Origin: Herminiimonas sp.
GTDB taxonomy: Bacteria; Pseudomonadota; Gammaproteobacteria; Burkholderiales; Burkholderiaceae
Assembly: GCA_014377155.1 (NCBI GenBank)
Contig: JACMQD010000359.1
Span: forward strand, 1 to 5,910
Length of the DNA: 5,910 nucleotides
Reading direction: 5' to 3'
Part shown: positions 1-5,777 of the stretch, in pieces
Layout: every line of letters starts with the position of its first letter
Numbering within the stretch: position 1 is the stretch's first letter
The notes under the pieces: model-generated
The model's database searches: none
What the model was told of the DNA's origin: nothing
Seen by the model: the letters and a program-made list of their open reading frames with translations, nothing else
Translations under genes and position numbers: made by a program

Positions 1-898
1 CGACCGAGGGATTATTGTCGAGACTGTCAGGGGTATTGAAGATCGTGTTCGACTTGATCTTCGCGCCGACGCGATTGACATAGCCTGAATCCGCACGGCC
101 GCCTTGCGATTTCGGCGCCGTGCCCGCGCCACCGCTACCGGTCACGCCACCGGTTACCCGGCGCATTTCGTCGGCACGTCTTTTTTCGCCGTCCAGTTCG
201 TCTGCGAGATCCTGCTTGCGCTGCTTGTCAGCGGCAGTCTTTTTGGCGGCATCGGCAGCGTCGGCCTTTTTCTTTGCGAGGTCTGCGGCCTCGGCTTTTT
301 TCTTTGCTGCGTCTGCGGCCGCTGCCTTGCTTTTGGCGGCGTCGGCTACCGCGTCAGCTTTCTTCCTCGCGGCGTCGGCGGCTTCGGCTTTGTCGCGGGC
401 CGCGTCATCCGCATCACGTTTGGCCTGACGTTTTTCGTCGGCTTTCAGCTTGTCCTTGCGCTCCTGGTCAGCCCGCAGTTTTTCAGCCTTCAGCCGGTCT
501 TCCCGTTCGTCTTCCAGACGCTCCTTGCGTGCCTGGATCTGGCGTTTCTTTTCCTGTTCCAAGGCAATGTCAGGTTTGTCGACCGGGGTTTCTACCGGCT
601 TCGGAGGCGGCGGCAATTTGATTGCTGGCACTGGCTTCGGATCGGCCTTGCGCACCGGTTCCGGTTTTACCACCGGTTTGGCCACCGGTTCGGGCTCCGG
701 CTTCGGTTCCGGTCGCGGCGCGGCTTCCCGTGCATCGGGGCTCCACAGTTCGGCTTCGAGTGCCACCGGGGTTTCATTTTGCCAGCGCACGCCCACCCAC
801 AACAGCGCAATCAGCGCCGTATGGACGATTATCGCCAGCGTGATCGCGCGCCATCGGCCGGGCTCATCCGGTACGGAATAAGGTTGTTTGTCGGTCAT
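1..898 (-). CDS. tolA: TolA, Tol-Pal envelope protein, partial (C-terminus cut by window edge)
   Basis: TolA is anchored in the inner membrane and spans the periplasm, passing TolQR proton-motive-force energy to TolB-Pal at the outer membrane. The minus strand is open from the ATG at 898 to the window edge, 299 complete codons. Residues 1-17 are cytoplasmic. Residues 18-37 form one membrane helix (ITLAIIVHTALIALLWVGV) with His26, the position of the conserved TolA His that contacts TolQR. Residues 60-112 are rich in Pro, Lys and Glu. About 113-240 is a highly charged Ala/Lys/Glu/Asp helical domain with imperfect KKAxAADAAKK-type repeats. About 244-260 is a Gly-rich linker. From about 270 the TolA C-terminal domain begins (GYVNRVGAKIKSN, then FNTP and NNPSV), and its remaining part lies outside the window. 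The start lies 9 bases after the tolR stop and has no clear Shine-Dalgarno, so it may depend on coupling to tolR. Identification rests on architecture, the C-terminal motif and position after tolQR. Confidence 0.95.
   Translation of the reverse strand, partial: MTDKQPYSVPDEPGRWRAITLAIIVHTALIALLWVGVRWQNETPVALEAELWSPDAREAAPRPEPKPEPEPVAKPVVKPEPVRKADPKPVPAIKLPPPPKPVETPVDKPDIALEQEKKRQIQARKERLEDEREDRLKAEKLRADQERKDKLKADEKRQAKRDADDAARDKAEAADAARKKADAVADAAKSKAAAADAAKKKAEAADLAKKKADAADAAKKTAADKQRKQDLADELDGEKRRADEMRRVTGGVTGSGGAGTAPKSQGGRADSGYVNRVGAKIKSNTIFNTPDSLDNNPSV
182..560 (-). repeat. Low-complexity Ala/Lys/Glu repeat region inside tolA (domain II)
   Basis: On the minus strand this stretch encodes TolA residues of about 113-239. 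The part from about residue 160 to 232 consists of degenerate units of about 11 residues such as KKAEAADLAKK, KKADAADAAKK and KSKAAAADAAK. The codons (GCC, GCG, AAG, AAA, GAC) give a repetitive DNA pattern that leaves long open frames on the plus strand, none of which looks like a protein. Such repeats form the long periplasmic helix in TolA and often differ in copy number between related strains. The boundaries are approximate. Confidence 0.75.
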
Positions 899-907
899 CG
901 CGCGGCG

Positions 908-1348
908 CTACTTGGTTGCCAGTCCTATTCGGCCGATGCCGACCTGTTTCGCCTGCGCCATCGCCTTCATGACTTCGTCGTACTTGATGTCCTTGTCGGC
1001 GGCAATCATGACCGGCAGGTCCGGATTGGCTAGGTGCAGCGCCTTCAACTGGCGCCCCAGAGCTGCTGCATTGGCGGCTGTTTCTGGCTTTGCACCACCG
1101 GACTTCTGGCCCGCAATGCTGATGGTCGCCGTGGTATCGCTCTTGAGCTGGATCTGGATGTATTCGGTCGGCGGCATGCTCGACTTGCCGGCGCTCGGCA
1201 GGTTGACCACACTGGGATTGGTCAGTGGCGCGGCGACCATGAAAATTACCAGCAGCACAAGCATGACGTCGATATAAGGTACGACATTGATCTCGGCCTT
1301 GAACTTGCGGGTGCGTCCGCCGCGCATACTGGAAAATCCGCCGGACAT
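908..1348 (-). CDS. tolR: TolR, proton-channel subunit of the Tol-Pal system
   Basis: TolR belongs to the ExbD/TolR family and forms, with TolQ, the inner-membrane motor that uses the proton gradient to energise TolA during outer-membrane constriction. The 146-residue product has a short basic cytoplasmic start (RGGRTRKFKAEINVVPYID), one membrane helix at about 24-42 (VMLVLLVIFMVAAPL) and a periplasmic domain of about 100 residues ending in MIAADKDIKYDEVMKAMAQA, all typical of the family. Asp27 near the start of the helix corresponds to the essential Asp23 of E. coli TolR. The length matches the family (about 140). The ATG shares one base with the tolQ TGA (TGATG), indicating translational coupling, and an AGGCAGG stretch upstream can serve as ribosome binding site. 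The TAG stop lies 9 bases before the tolA start. Confidence 0.97.
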   Translation of the reverse strand: MSGGFSSMRGGRTRKFKAEINVVPYIDVMLVLLVIFMVAAPLTNPSVVNLPSAGKSSMPPTEYIQIQLKSDTTATISIAGQKSGGAKPETAANAAALGRQLKALHLANPDLPVMIAADKDIKYDEVMKAMAQAKQVGIGRIGLATK

Positions 1349-2049
1349 CAGTGCGCCTGCCTTTGTAAAATGTTGGAAAATTCTTCGATGAAGCTTTCGA
1401 AACGGATGGCCAGCCGATCGATGTCATGCGAATAGCGGTTGTAGGCGACCACGGCCGGAATCGCGGCAAACAGACCGATGGCGGTGGCGATCAAGGCTTC
1501 GGCAATGCCCGGCGCCACCGAGGCGAGCGTAGCCTGCTGCACATTGGCAAGGCCACGGAACGCATTCATGATGCCCCATACCGTGCCGAACAGGCCGACA
1601 TAGGGCGATACCGAACCGACCGAGGCCAAGAACGCCAGGTGCGATTCAAGGGCATCCATTTCGCGTTGATAGGCTGCCCGCATGGCGCGCCGCGCGCCGT
1701 CCAGAGATGCACCAGCGGCCATCATTGGCTTGCCCGACGCCGCCGCCTTGCCTTTGTTAAATTCGTTCATGCCCGCCTTGAAGATGCGTTCGAGCGCGCC
1801 GCTGTGGCCAGAACTCTGCCGCCGGTTCGAATTGGCATCCTGGTACAGCGTGTCGAGATCGCCACCCGACCAGAAGGCACGCTCGAACTCTTCGGTCTGG
1901 GTCTGCGCGCTGCGAATGGCAAACATTTTGCGGAATATATAAGTCCAGCTCATGCCCGAGACGATCAGCAGCAATAGCATCACCAGCTGGACCAGCAACG
2001 AAGCGTTGGTAATGAGGGACAGAAAGGATAAATCTTGAGTAACGGTCAT
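1348..2049 (-). CDS. tolQ: TolQ, proton-channel subunit of the Tol-Pal system
   Basis: TolQ is the polytopic MotA/TolQ/ExbB-family subunit that surrounds TolR and forms the proton path of the Tol motor. The chosen ATG at 2049 gives 233 residues starting MTVTQDLSFLSL, close to the usual length of about 230. An in-frame ATG at 2154 would add 35 residues (MMCRPAVKHAPRF...) with no membrane or family character, so it was not used. Membrane helices lie at about 17-38, 139-160 and 174-200. The third-helix region has the signatures VSPYVGLFGTVWGIM and APGIAEALIATAIGL. Thr156 and Thr189 match the pore threonines Thr145 and Thr178 of E. coli TolQ. A large cytoplasmic loop (about 40-138) separates helices 1 and 2. 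The bases before the start (AACAACCTCC) hold no Shine-Dalgarno match. The stop overlaps the tolR start by one base. Confidence 0.96.
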   Translation of the reverse strand: MTVTQDLSFLSLITNASLLVQLVMLLLLIVSGMSWTYIFRKMFAIRSAQTQTEEFERAFWSGGDLDTLYQDANSNRRQSSGHSGALERIFKAGMNEFNKGKAAASGKPMMAAGASLDGARRAMRAAYQREMDALESHLAFLASVGSVSPYVGLFGTVWGIMNAFRGLANVQQATLASVAPGIAEALIATAIGLFAAIPAVVAYNRYSHDIDRLAIRFESFIEEFSNILQRQAH

Positions 2050-2077
2050 GGAGGTTGTTTTTTTGCCAGTAAGGTCA

Positions 2078-2083
2078 ATTGTA
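2078..2083 (-). promoter_or_regulatory. Possible -10 element in the ybgC-tolQ gap
   Basis: The 111 bases between the ybgC stop and the tolQ start contain TACAAT on the minus strand, five of six matches to TATAAT, about 28 bases before the tolQ ATG. At 17 bases upstream the sequence is CCTCTG, a poor -35. It could be an internal promoter for tolQRA, but the evidence is one hexamer only. The rest of the gap shows only a 4-bp hairpin (2095-2098 with 2103-2106). Confidence 0.2.
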
Positions 2084-2160
2084 TTCGCAAACCGCCTCGC
2101 CAGAGGATGCAGGACGAATCGTGGCGCGTGCTTGACGGCCGGGCGGCACATCATGCATCG

Positions 2161-2580
2161 CTATTTCGTAGGGGCTATTTTTGCCAAGACATGCCCGGGA
2201 ATAACACTTGGCCGGAATGTCGCTGTGTCGACGCAACCGATCTTAATGCGCCCGGTGGCCAGTAGTTCCTGCTTTGTACCATCGACGCGCCATGCCTGTT
2301 GTAAAAATTGCACCGAGGCTCGTCCCAGCTTTTCGACCACGACCGTCAGTTTCAGTTCATTATCAAGTTTCGCCGGCGCATGATAGTCAACCGCTGTGCT
2401 CTTGACCACGAACATGACGCGGTCGACTTCGGCCAGCGTGAATTGGCTGATGCCGGCCGCGCGCAACCATTCGGTGCGCGCCCGCTCGAAAAACTTCAGG
2501 TAATTCGCGTAGAACACGACGCCACCCGTATCCGTGTCTTCGTAATAAACACGCACGGTCCAGATGAAATCAGGCGTCAT
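2161..2580 (-). CDS. ybgC: YbgC, Tol-Pal-associated acyl-CoA thioesterase
   Basis: YbgC is a hotdog-fold thioesterase of the 4-hydroxybenzoyl-CoA thioesterase family that hydrolyses acyl-CoA esters in the cytoplasm. In proteobacteria it usually leads the tol-pal cluster, and a link to phospholipid metabolism has been proposed. The 139 residues start FIWTVRVYYEDTDTGGVV, followed by the family signature FYANYLKFFERARTEWLR at 23-40. Asp17 matches catalytic Asp18 of E. coli YbgC. Tyr24 stands where the E. coli protein has His25 (VYHASY). VDYHAPAKLDNEL at about 64-76 is the second conserved block. Length agrees with E. coli YbgC (134). The ATG at 2580 has only a weak GAGA-like ribosome site. It sits 62 bases after the ydfG stop and 111 bases before tolQ, on the same strand. 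Confidence 0.95.
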   Translation of the reverse strand: MTPDFIWTVRVYYEDTDTGGVVFYANYLKFFERARTEWLRAAGISQFTLAEVDRVMFVVKSTAVDYHAPAKLDNELKLTVVVEKLGRASVQFLQQAWRVDGTKQELLATGRIKIGCVDTATFRPSVIPGHVLAKIAPTK

Positions 2581-2642
2581 CGTGTGTCTCGTTTTGGTCG
2601 ATTATCACTGGCGTGGCGGGCAACGGCGCGACGTGGCAGCAA

Positions 2643-3389
2643 TCAATTGCGCTTGATTGCAAAAGGAGAGAAACCTTGGCAGGTCGGCATCATCTCGACA
2701 TAGTTAATGTTGACATGCGCCGGCAGGGTCGCGATCCAGTACGCGGTCTCGGCAATGTCGTCGGCCACCAGCGGGACCGTACCTTCATAAACCTTAGCAG
2801 CCGCAGCGTCATTGCCCTTCATGCGGACATTGGAAAACTCGGTGCCGCCACACAAGCCAGGCGCAATGTTGGATGCACGGACGCCAGTACCGACCAGATC
2901 GGCGCGCAGGTTCAGCGTAAACTGGTCAACAAATGCCTTGGTGGCACCGTAGACATTACCGCCGGGGTAGGGATAGGCGCCCGCGACGGAGCCGAGATTG
3001 ATTACCGTACCGCGTCCCCGCGCCACCATATCGGGCAGGACCATCCGCGTCATCGTCACTAGTCCCTTGCAATTGGTGTCGATCATGGTTTCCCAATCCT
3101 CCAGCGAAGCAAGGTGTGCCGGCTCGACGCCTAATGCCAGACCGGCATTGTTGATCAGCACATCGATCTCGGCCCAGTCCGATGGCAATCCGGCCAGCGC
3201 GGCCTCGATCGATGCCTTGTCCGTGACGTCGAGGACGATCGGCAAGATGCTCGAGCCCATTTCGCCTGCCAGCGCATCAAGGCGATCCTTGCGGCGACCG
3301 GTCGCGATCACTTTGTGGCCATGTTGAATGAACTTGCGTGCCATAGCGGCGCCGAAGCCTGCTGTTGCGCCAGTGATCAGGACGATCAT
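2643..3389 (-). CDS. ydfG: YdfG-like NADP-dependent 3-hydroxy acid / malonic semialdehyde dehydrogenase
   Basis: This is a classical short-chain dehydrogenase/reductase. E. coli YdfG oxidises serine and other 3-hydroxy acids with NADP and reduces malonic semialdehyde, and this protein resembles it over its full length, also 248 residues. Visible motifs are the cofactor loop TGATAGFG (6-13), Arg32-Arg33 after the second strand (typical NADP preference), NNAG (80-83), Asn106, Ser134, and Tyr147-x3-Lys151 (VYGATKAF), at the same numbers as the E. coli catalytic residues. Other YdfG hallmarks are LALGVEPAH, DWETMIDTN, GGTEFSNVR and the C-terminal LPAHVNINYVEMMP. An AAAGGA ribosome site lies 6 bases before the ATG. 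It is the first gene of a same-strand run with ybgC-tolQRA and is divergent from glyA. Substrate is inferred from similarity. Confidence 0.93.
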   Translation of the reverse strand: MIVLITGATAGFGAAMARKFIQHGHKVIATGRRKDRLDALAGEMGSSILPIVLDVTDKASIEAALAGLPSDWAEIDVLINNAGLALGVEPAHLASLEDWETMIDTNCKGLVTMTRMVLPDMVARGRGTVINLGSVAGAYPYPGGNVYGATKAFVDQFTLNLRADLVGTGVRASNIAPGLCGGTEFSNVRMKGNDAAAAKVYEGTVPLVADDIAETAYWIATLPAHVNINYVEMMPTCQGFSPFAIKRN

Positions 3390-3426
3390 GAAATTTCCTT
3401 TAGGAGGTTGAACTGCAAACGGGGAA

Positions 3427-3456
3427 ATTGTAGCCGAATCCGGCTTGCGACTCGTA
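3427..3456 (-). promoter_or_regulatory. Candidate promoter for ydfG (and possibly ybgC-tolQRA)
   Basis: On the minus strand a TACAAT hexamer (3432 down to 3427) lies 37 bases before the ydfG ATG and matches the -10 consensus at five of six positions. The -35 region, 17-18 bases further up, reads ACGAGT or TACGAG and is weak. A small inverted repeat (AGCCG at 3432-3436, CGGCT at 3441-3445) lies in the spacer, touching the -10, and could be a weak operator or chance. No other convincing promoter was seen for this strand. Confidence 0.35.
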
Positions 3457-3527
3457 AAGCGGTTGTGGGTAACGCGGGTAAATCAGCGTAGCAAACGCGG
3501 CGCGTTGAATCTGGTTGTTGCTTGACC

Positions 3528-3556
3528 TTGCCCAAATCGGGGCCTTCCCGTAGAAT
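3528..3556 (+). promoter_or_regulatory. Sigma70-type promoter for glyA
   Basis: TTGCCC (3528-3533) and TAGAAT (3551-3556) are separated by exactly 17 bases. The -35 matches the consensus at four positions and the -10 at five. The predicted start of transcription at about 3563 lies some 9 bases before the first helix of the riboswitch, so position and strand fit a transcript that begins with the aptamer and runs into glyA, leaving a leader of about 220 bases. Confidence 0.6.
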
Positions 3557-3571
3557 TTGCTCACCATTCCG

Positions 3572-3684
3572 TCTCACGTGACTGGCGAAAACGGCTGATG
3601 CGGCAACCCTATGTTGTCCAGCATCGAGCCGCAAGATGGAGTTCCATCGGGAAGCGTGAGATTTCAATAGCCGTGCGCCTGGGT
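3572..3684 (+). promoter_or_regulatory. ZTP riboswitch aptamer (pfl motif) in the glyA leader
   Basis: The pfl-motif RNA binds ZTP/ZMP, purine intermediates that accumulate when 10-formyl-tetrahydrofolate is short, and switches on folate and purine genes. The conserved parts are all present in order. P1 is TCTCACG (3572-3578) paired perfectly with CGTGAGA (3655-3661). The core TGACTGGCGAA (3579-3589) follows P1. A P2-like hairpin is GATGG-AGTT-CCATC (3635-3648). The segment CGGGAAGCG (3648-3656) leads back into P1. The 3' segment is CCG-TG-CGCCTGGGT (3671-3684), matching the family pattern CCG-NN-CGCCUGGGC. GGCG (3584-3587) complements CGCC (3676-3679), which is the expected pseudoknot. An extra hairpin is inserted at 3592-3631. 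The small P3 helix is not clearly formed by Watson-Crick pairs. Placement directly before glyA fits the known regulon. The family match is from memory of the consensus, not a covariance-model search. Confidence 0.88.
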
Positions 3685-3732
3685 AGCCAAGATGGTAGAG
3701 CGTTTGAGGCTGCCCGCAATACATTCATTTTT
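3681..3732 (+). promoter_or_regulatory. Putative expression platform hairpin of the ZTP riboswitch
   Basis: GGGTAGCC (3681-3688) pairs with GGCTGCCC (3708-3715) as an 8-bp stem with one G-U pair and a 19-base loop. Its 5' arm begins with the GGG that ends the conserved CGCCTGGG of the aptamer, so this hairpin and the complete ligand-bound fold should exclude each other. After a 12-base spacer a run of T (3728-3732) follows. The spacing is too long for a textbook terminator, so the switch may act on transcription, through a weak terminator or pause, or on translation. The structure is read directly and the mechanism is inferred. Confidence 0.5.
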
Positions 3733-3742
3733 CGGCCCTCAT

Positions 3743-3769
3743 TCGATGTAGTAGTGCATCCTTCATCGA
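3743..3769 (+). promoter_or_regulatory. Hairpin next to the glyA ribosome binding site
   Basis: TCGATG (3743-3748) and CATCGA (3764-3769) form a perfect 6-bp stem with a 15-base loop. The stem ends two bases before the GGAG Shine-Dalgarno (3772-3775), which sits 6 bases before the glyA ATG. A rival shorter pairing, GATG 3745-3748 with CATC 3757-3760, is possible. It may tune ribosome access or link translation to the upstream riboswitch. Evidence is pairing only. Confidence 0.35.
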
Positions 3770-3781
3770 CTGGAGTAGTTC

Positions 3782-5029
3782 ATGTTTAACAAAAACCATA
3801 CCATCGCCAATATCGATCCTGAATTATGGTCGGTAATCCAGCTGGAAAACACGCGCCAGCAAGACCACATCGAACTGATTGCGTCTGAAAACTATACCTC
3901 GCCTGCCGTCATGGAAGCGCAAGGTTCACAACTGACTAACAAATACGCCGAAGGTTATCCGGGCAAGCGTTACTACGGCGGTTGCGAATATGTCGACATG
4001 GCCGAGACGCTGGCCATTCAGCGCATTAAGGAATTGTTCGGCGCTGAAGCGGCCAACGTCCAGCCAAATTCGGGCTCGCAAGCTAATCAGGGCGTATTTT
4101 TTGCCGTGCTCAAGCCGGGCGACACCATCATGGGTATGTCGCTGGCCGAAGGCGGTCACTTGACGCATGGCATGCCGCTCAACATGTCGGGAAAATGGTT
4201 CAATGTCGTCTCGTATGGACTCAACGACAAGGAAGAAATCGATTACGACGCCATGGAAGCACTGGCCCGTGAAAAGAAGCCGAAGCTGATCATTGCCGGT
4301 GCCTCGGCGTATTCACTGCGGATCGACTTCGAGCGCTTTGCCAAGGTCGCCAAGGAAATCGGCGCTTATTTTCTGGTCGACATGGCGCATTACGCTGGTC
4401 TGATTGCTGCGGGTGTTTATCCGAATCCAGTGCCGCATGCCGATTTCGTCACGTCGACCACCCACAAATCGTTGCGCGGACCCCGCGGCGGCATCATCCT
4501 GATGAAAGCCGAGCACGAGAAGGCGATTAATTCGGCCATCTTCCCGGGTATTCAGGGCGGTCCGCTAATGCATGTGATCGCCGGTAAGGCAGTCGCGTTC
4601 AAGGAAGCACTCACTCCCGAATTCAAGGCCTACCAGGAGCAGGTCGTCAAGAATGCCGACGCGCTGGCCAAGGCGCTGATCGAGCGCGGACTGCGTATCG
4701 TTTCGGGCCGCACTGAATCGCATGTCATGCTGGTCGATCTGCGTGCCAAGAAAATCACCGGCAAGGAAGCCGAAGCGATTCTCGGTTCCGCGCACATGAC
4801 CTGCAATAAAAATGCGATCCCGAACGATCCGGAAAAGCCGTTCGTCACCTCCGGTATTCGTCTCGGCAGTCCGGCCATGACCACGCGCGGTTTCAAGGAA
4901 GCCGAATCGACCAAGGTCGGCCATCTGATTGCCGATGTGCTCGACAATCCGCATGACGCAGCAACAATCGAGCGTGTGAAAGCCGAGGTCAAGAAACTTA
5001 CCGACGCATTCCGCGTGTACGAAGCGTAG
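3782..5029 (+). CDS. glyA: GlyA, serine hydroxymethyltransferase
   Basis: GlyA is a cytoplasmic PLP enzyme that converts serine and tetrahydrofolate to glycine and 5,10-methylene-THF, the main source of one-carbon units for purines, dTMP and methionine. The 415-residue product is full length (E. coli 417) and keeps the E. coli numbering up to the active-site lysine: Tyr55, Glu57 and Tyr65 in [15 protein letters not shown], Ser99, His126 (GGHLTHG), Asp200 and His203 (VDMAHYAGL), and Lys229 in [14 protein letters not shown], which forms the Schiff base. Arg360 in [10 protein letters not shown] matches carboxylate-binding Arg363, and the shift of three comes from a shorter loop near residue 245. 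GGAG at 3772-3775, 6 bases ahead, supports the ATG at 3782. The gene has its own promoter and a ZTP riboswitch in its leader, and ends before a strong hairpin terminator. It is divergent from ydfG. Confidence 0.99.
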   Translation: MFNKNHTIANIDPELWSVIQLENTRQQDHIELIASENYTSPAVMEAQGSQLTNKYAEGYPGKRYYGGCEYVDMAETLAIQRIKELFGAEAANVQPNSGSQANQGVFFAVLKPGDTIMGMSLAEGGHLTHGMPLNMSGKWFNVVSYGLNDKEEIDYDAMEALAREKKPKLIIAGASAYSLRIDFERFAKVAKEIGAYFLVDMAHYAGLIAAGVYPNPVPHADFVTSTTHKSLRGPRGGIILMKAEHEKAINSAIFPGIQGGPLMHVIAGKAVAFKEALTPEFKAYQEQVVKNADALAKALIERGLRIVSGRTESHVMLVDLRAKKITGKEAEAILGSAHMTCNKNAIPNDPEKPFVTSGIRLGSPAMTTRGFKEAESTKVGHLIADVLDNPHDAATIERVKAEVKKLTDAFRVYEA

Positions 5030-5060
5030 ATCGTTTCAAAGCGGGTTACATTGCTCCGGG

Positions 5061-5105
5061 AAAAGGCGCGGCATGGTTGCAATACGCAATCATGCCGCGC
5101 CTTTT
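5061..5105 (+). terminator. Strong intrinsic terminator after glyA (symmetrical)
   Basis: Bases 5061-5075 and 5091-5105 are perfect inverted repeats (AAAAGGCGCGGCATG and its complement), and the inner bases GTTGC (5076-5080) and GCAAT (5086-5090) continue the stem with one G-U pair. The total is about 20 bp with a 5-base AATAC loop. The A-run on the 5' side and T-run on the 3' side make it able to act in both directions. It lies 31 bases after the glyA stop and separates glyA from nrdR. Confidence 0.9.
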
Positions 5106-5171
5106 GACAAGTAAAATGATAGGCGGTCAATGGACGAGATGCGGTCGCCGACATAAATTTTTATTATTACA

Positions 5172-5200
5172 TTGACAATAAAATTCGCTGATCGTACAGT
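5172..5200 (+). promoter_or_regulatory. Sigma70-type promoter for nrdR
   Basis: A perfect -35 TTGACA (5172-5177) is followed after exactly 17 bases by TACAGT (5195-5200), four of six matches to the -10 consensus. The upstream bases are AT-rich (AAATTTTTATTATTAC at about 5155-5170), like an UP element. Predicted start is about 5207, giving a leader of some 38 bases. I saw no clear NrdR box here, so autoregulation is not supported by the sequence. Confidence 0.65.
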
Positions 5201-5244
5201 CTAGTTCGTTGAAGCCTGTGAGCGACCAGACGAGGAGTCGTTCC

Positions 5245-5709
5245 ATGAAATGTCCCTTTTGCAAGCATGAAGATACGCAAGTCCTGGATACCCGCGTGTC
5301 CGAGGAGGGGGACGCGATTCGGCGTCGTCGGCGTTGCGCGGCGTGCGACAAGCGATTTACGACCTTTGAACGAATCGAATTGACCATGCCGGCGGTGGTC
5401 AAGAAAAACGGCAGCCGCACCGAATTCGATCTTGCGAAACTGCGCGCAAGCCTGCGACTTGCGTTGCGCAAGCGTCCGGTACCGGTCGAGGCGGTCGAGC
5501 AGGCAGTACGCCGGATGGAAGAAAAATTATTGTCCAGCGGGGAGCGCGAAGTCTCCTCAGGGCATATAGGTGAATTGGTAATGAACGAACTGAAAAAACT
5601 CGACAAGATTGCGTACATCCGTTTTGCATCGGTGTACAAGAGCTTTGAAGACGTAGCCGAATTTCAGGATGCCATCGCCGAAGTCGGAGAACGCAAGACG
5701 CCGACCTGA
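5245..5709 (+). CDS. nrdR: NrdR, transcriptional repressor of ribonucleotide reductase genes
   Basis: NrdR binds NrdR boxes before ribonucleotide reductase operons and represses them according to the ATP/dATP bound to its ATP-cone, thereby matching dNTP synthesis to demand. The 154-residue protein has the N-terminal zinc ribbon with Cys3, Cys6, Cys31 and Cys34 ([17 protein letters not shown] ... [13 protein letters not shown]) and an ATP-cone at about 49-139 ([20 protein letters not shown] to [17 protein letters not shown]). Length is normal (E. coli 149). The ATG at 5245 was chosen over an in-frame TTG at 5209 because the family begins MKCPFC and a GAGGAG ribosome site lies at 5232-5237 with a 7-base spacer. 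It has its own promoter after the glyA terminator and is followed by an intrinsic terminator. The glyA-nrdR order is common in betaproteobacteria, as far as I recall. Confidence 0.98.
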   Translation: MKCPFCKHEDTQVLDTRVSEEGDAIRRRRRCAACDKRFTTFERIELTMPAVVKKNGSRTEFDLAKLRASLRLALRKRPVPVEAVEQAVRRMEEKLLSSGEREVSSGHIGELVMNELKKLDKIAYIRFASVYKSFEDVAEFQDAIAEVGERKTPT

Positions 5710-5728
5710 AGTAACCCCCGCATGACCG

Positions 5729-5760
5729 ACGCGCTCGAGAGTAATCCTGGCGCGTTTTTT
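5729..5760 (+). terminator. Intrinsic terminator after nrdR
   Basis: ACGCGC (5729-5734) pairs with GCGCGT (5750-5755), extended by one T-G pair (5735 with 5749), around a 13-base loop, and a run of six T (5755-5760) follows directly. It begins 20 bases after the nrdR stop. The stem is short but GC-rich and the T-run is canonical. Confidence 0.7.
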
Positions 5761-5777
5761 AAACACTACATAGTTGT

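Noticed and set aside
104..1033. Long plus-strand open frames over the tolA/tolR region
   Set aside because: They are antisense to tolA and tolR and arise from the Ala/Lys-rich repeat codons. The translations are Arg/Phe/Ala low complexity without any recognisable family.
2049..2154. N-terminally extended TolQ starting at 2154
   Set aside because: The added residues are Arg/Pro/His-rich with no family similarity, and the 2049 start gives the standard TolQ length and beginning.
3386..3724. Minus-strand open frame of 112 codons upstream of ydfG, and a 63-codon plus-strand frame at 3598-3789
   Set aside because: Neither has a ribosome site or family resemblance, and both lie over the promoter and structured riboswitch leader of glyA.
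3680..3750. tRNA-like stretch: TAGCCAAGATGGTAGAGCG resembles a tRNA D-arm (box A), with a TTCGAT further down
   Set aside because: No acceptor stem, anticodon stem or T-stem can be formed. The bases are better explained by the end of the ZTP aptamer and the following 8-bp hairpin.
3572..3781. Glycine or tetrahydrofolate riboswitch before glyA
   Set aside because: I could not find the conserved cores of those classes, whereas the ZTP/pfl blocks fit in order with correct pairing.
5209..5244. Earlier TTG start for NrdR at 5209
   Set aside because: The NrdR family begins MKCPFC, the ATG at 5245 has a good GAGGAG site, and the TTG lies almost on the predicted transcription start.
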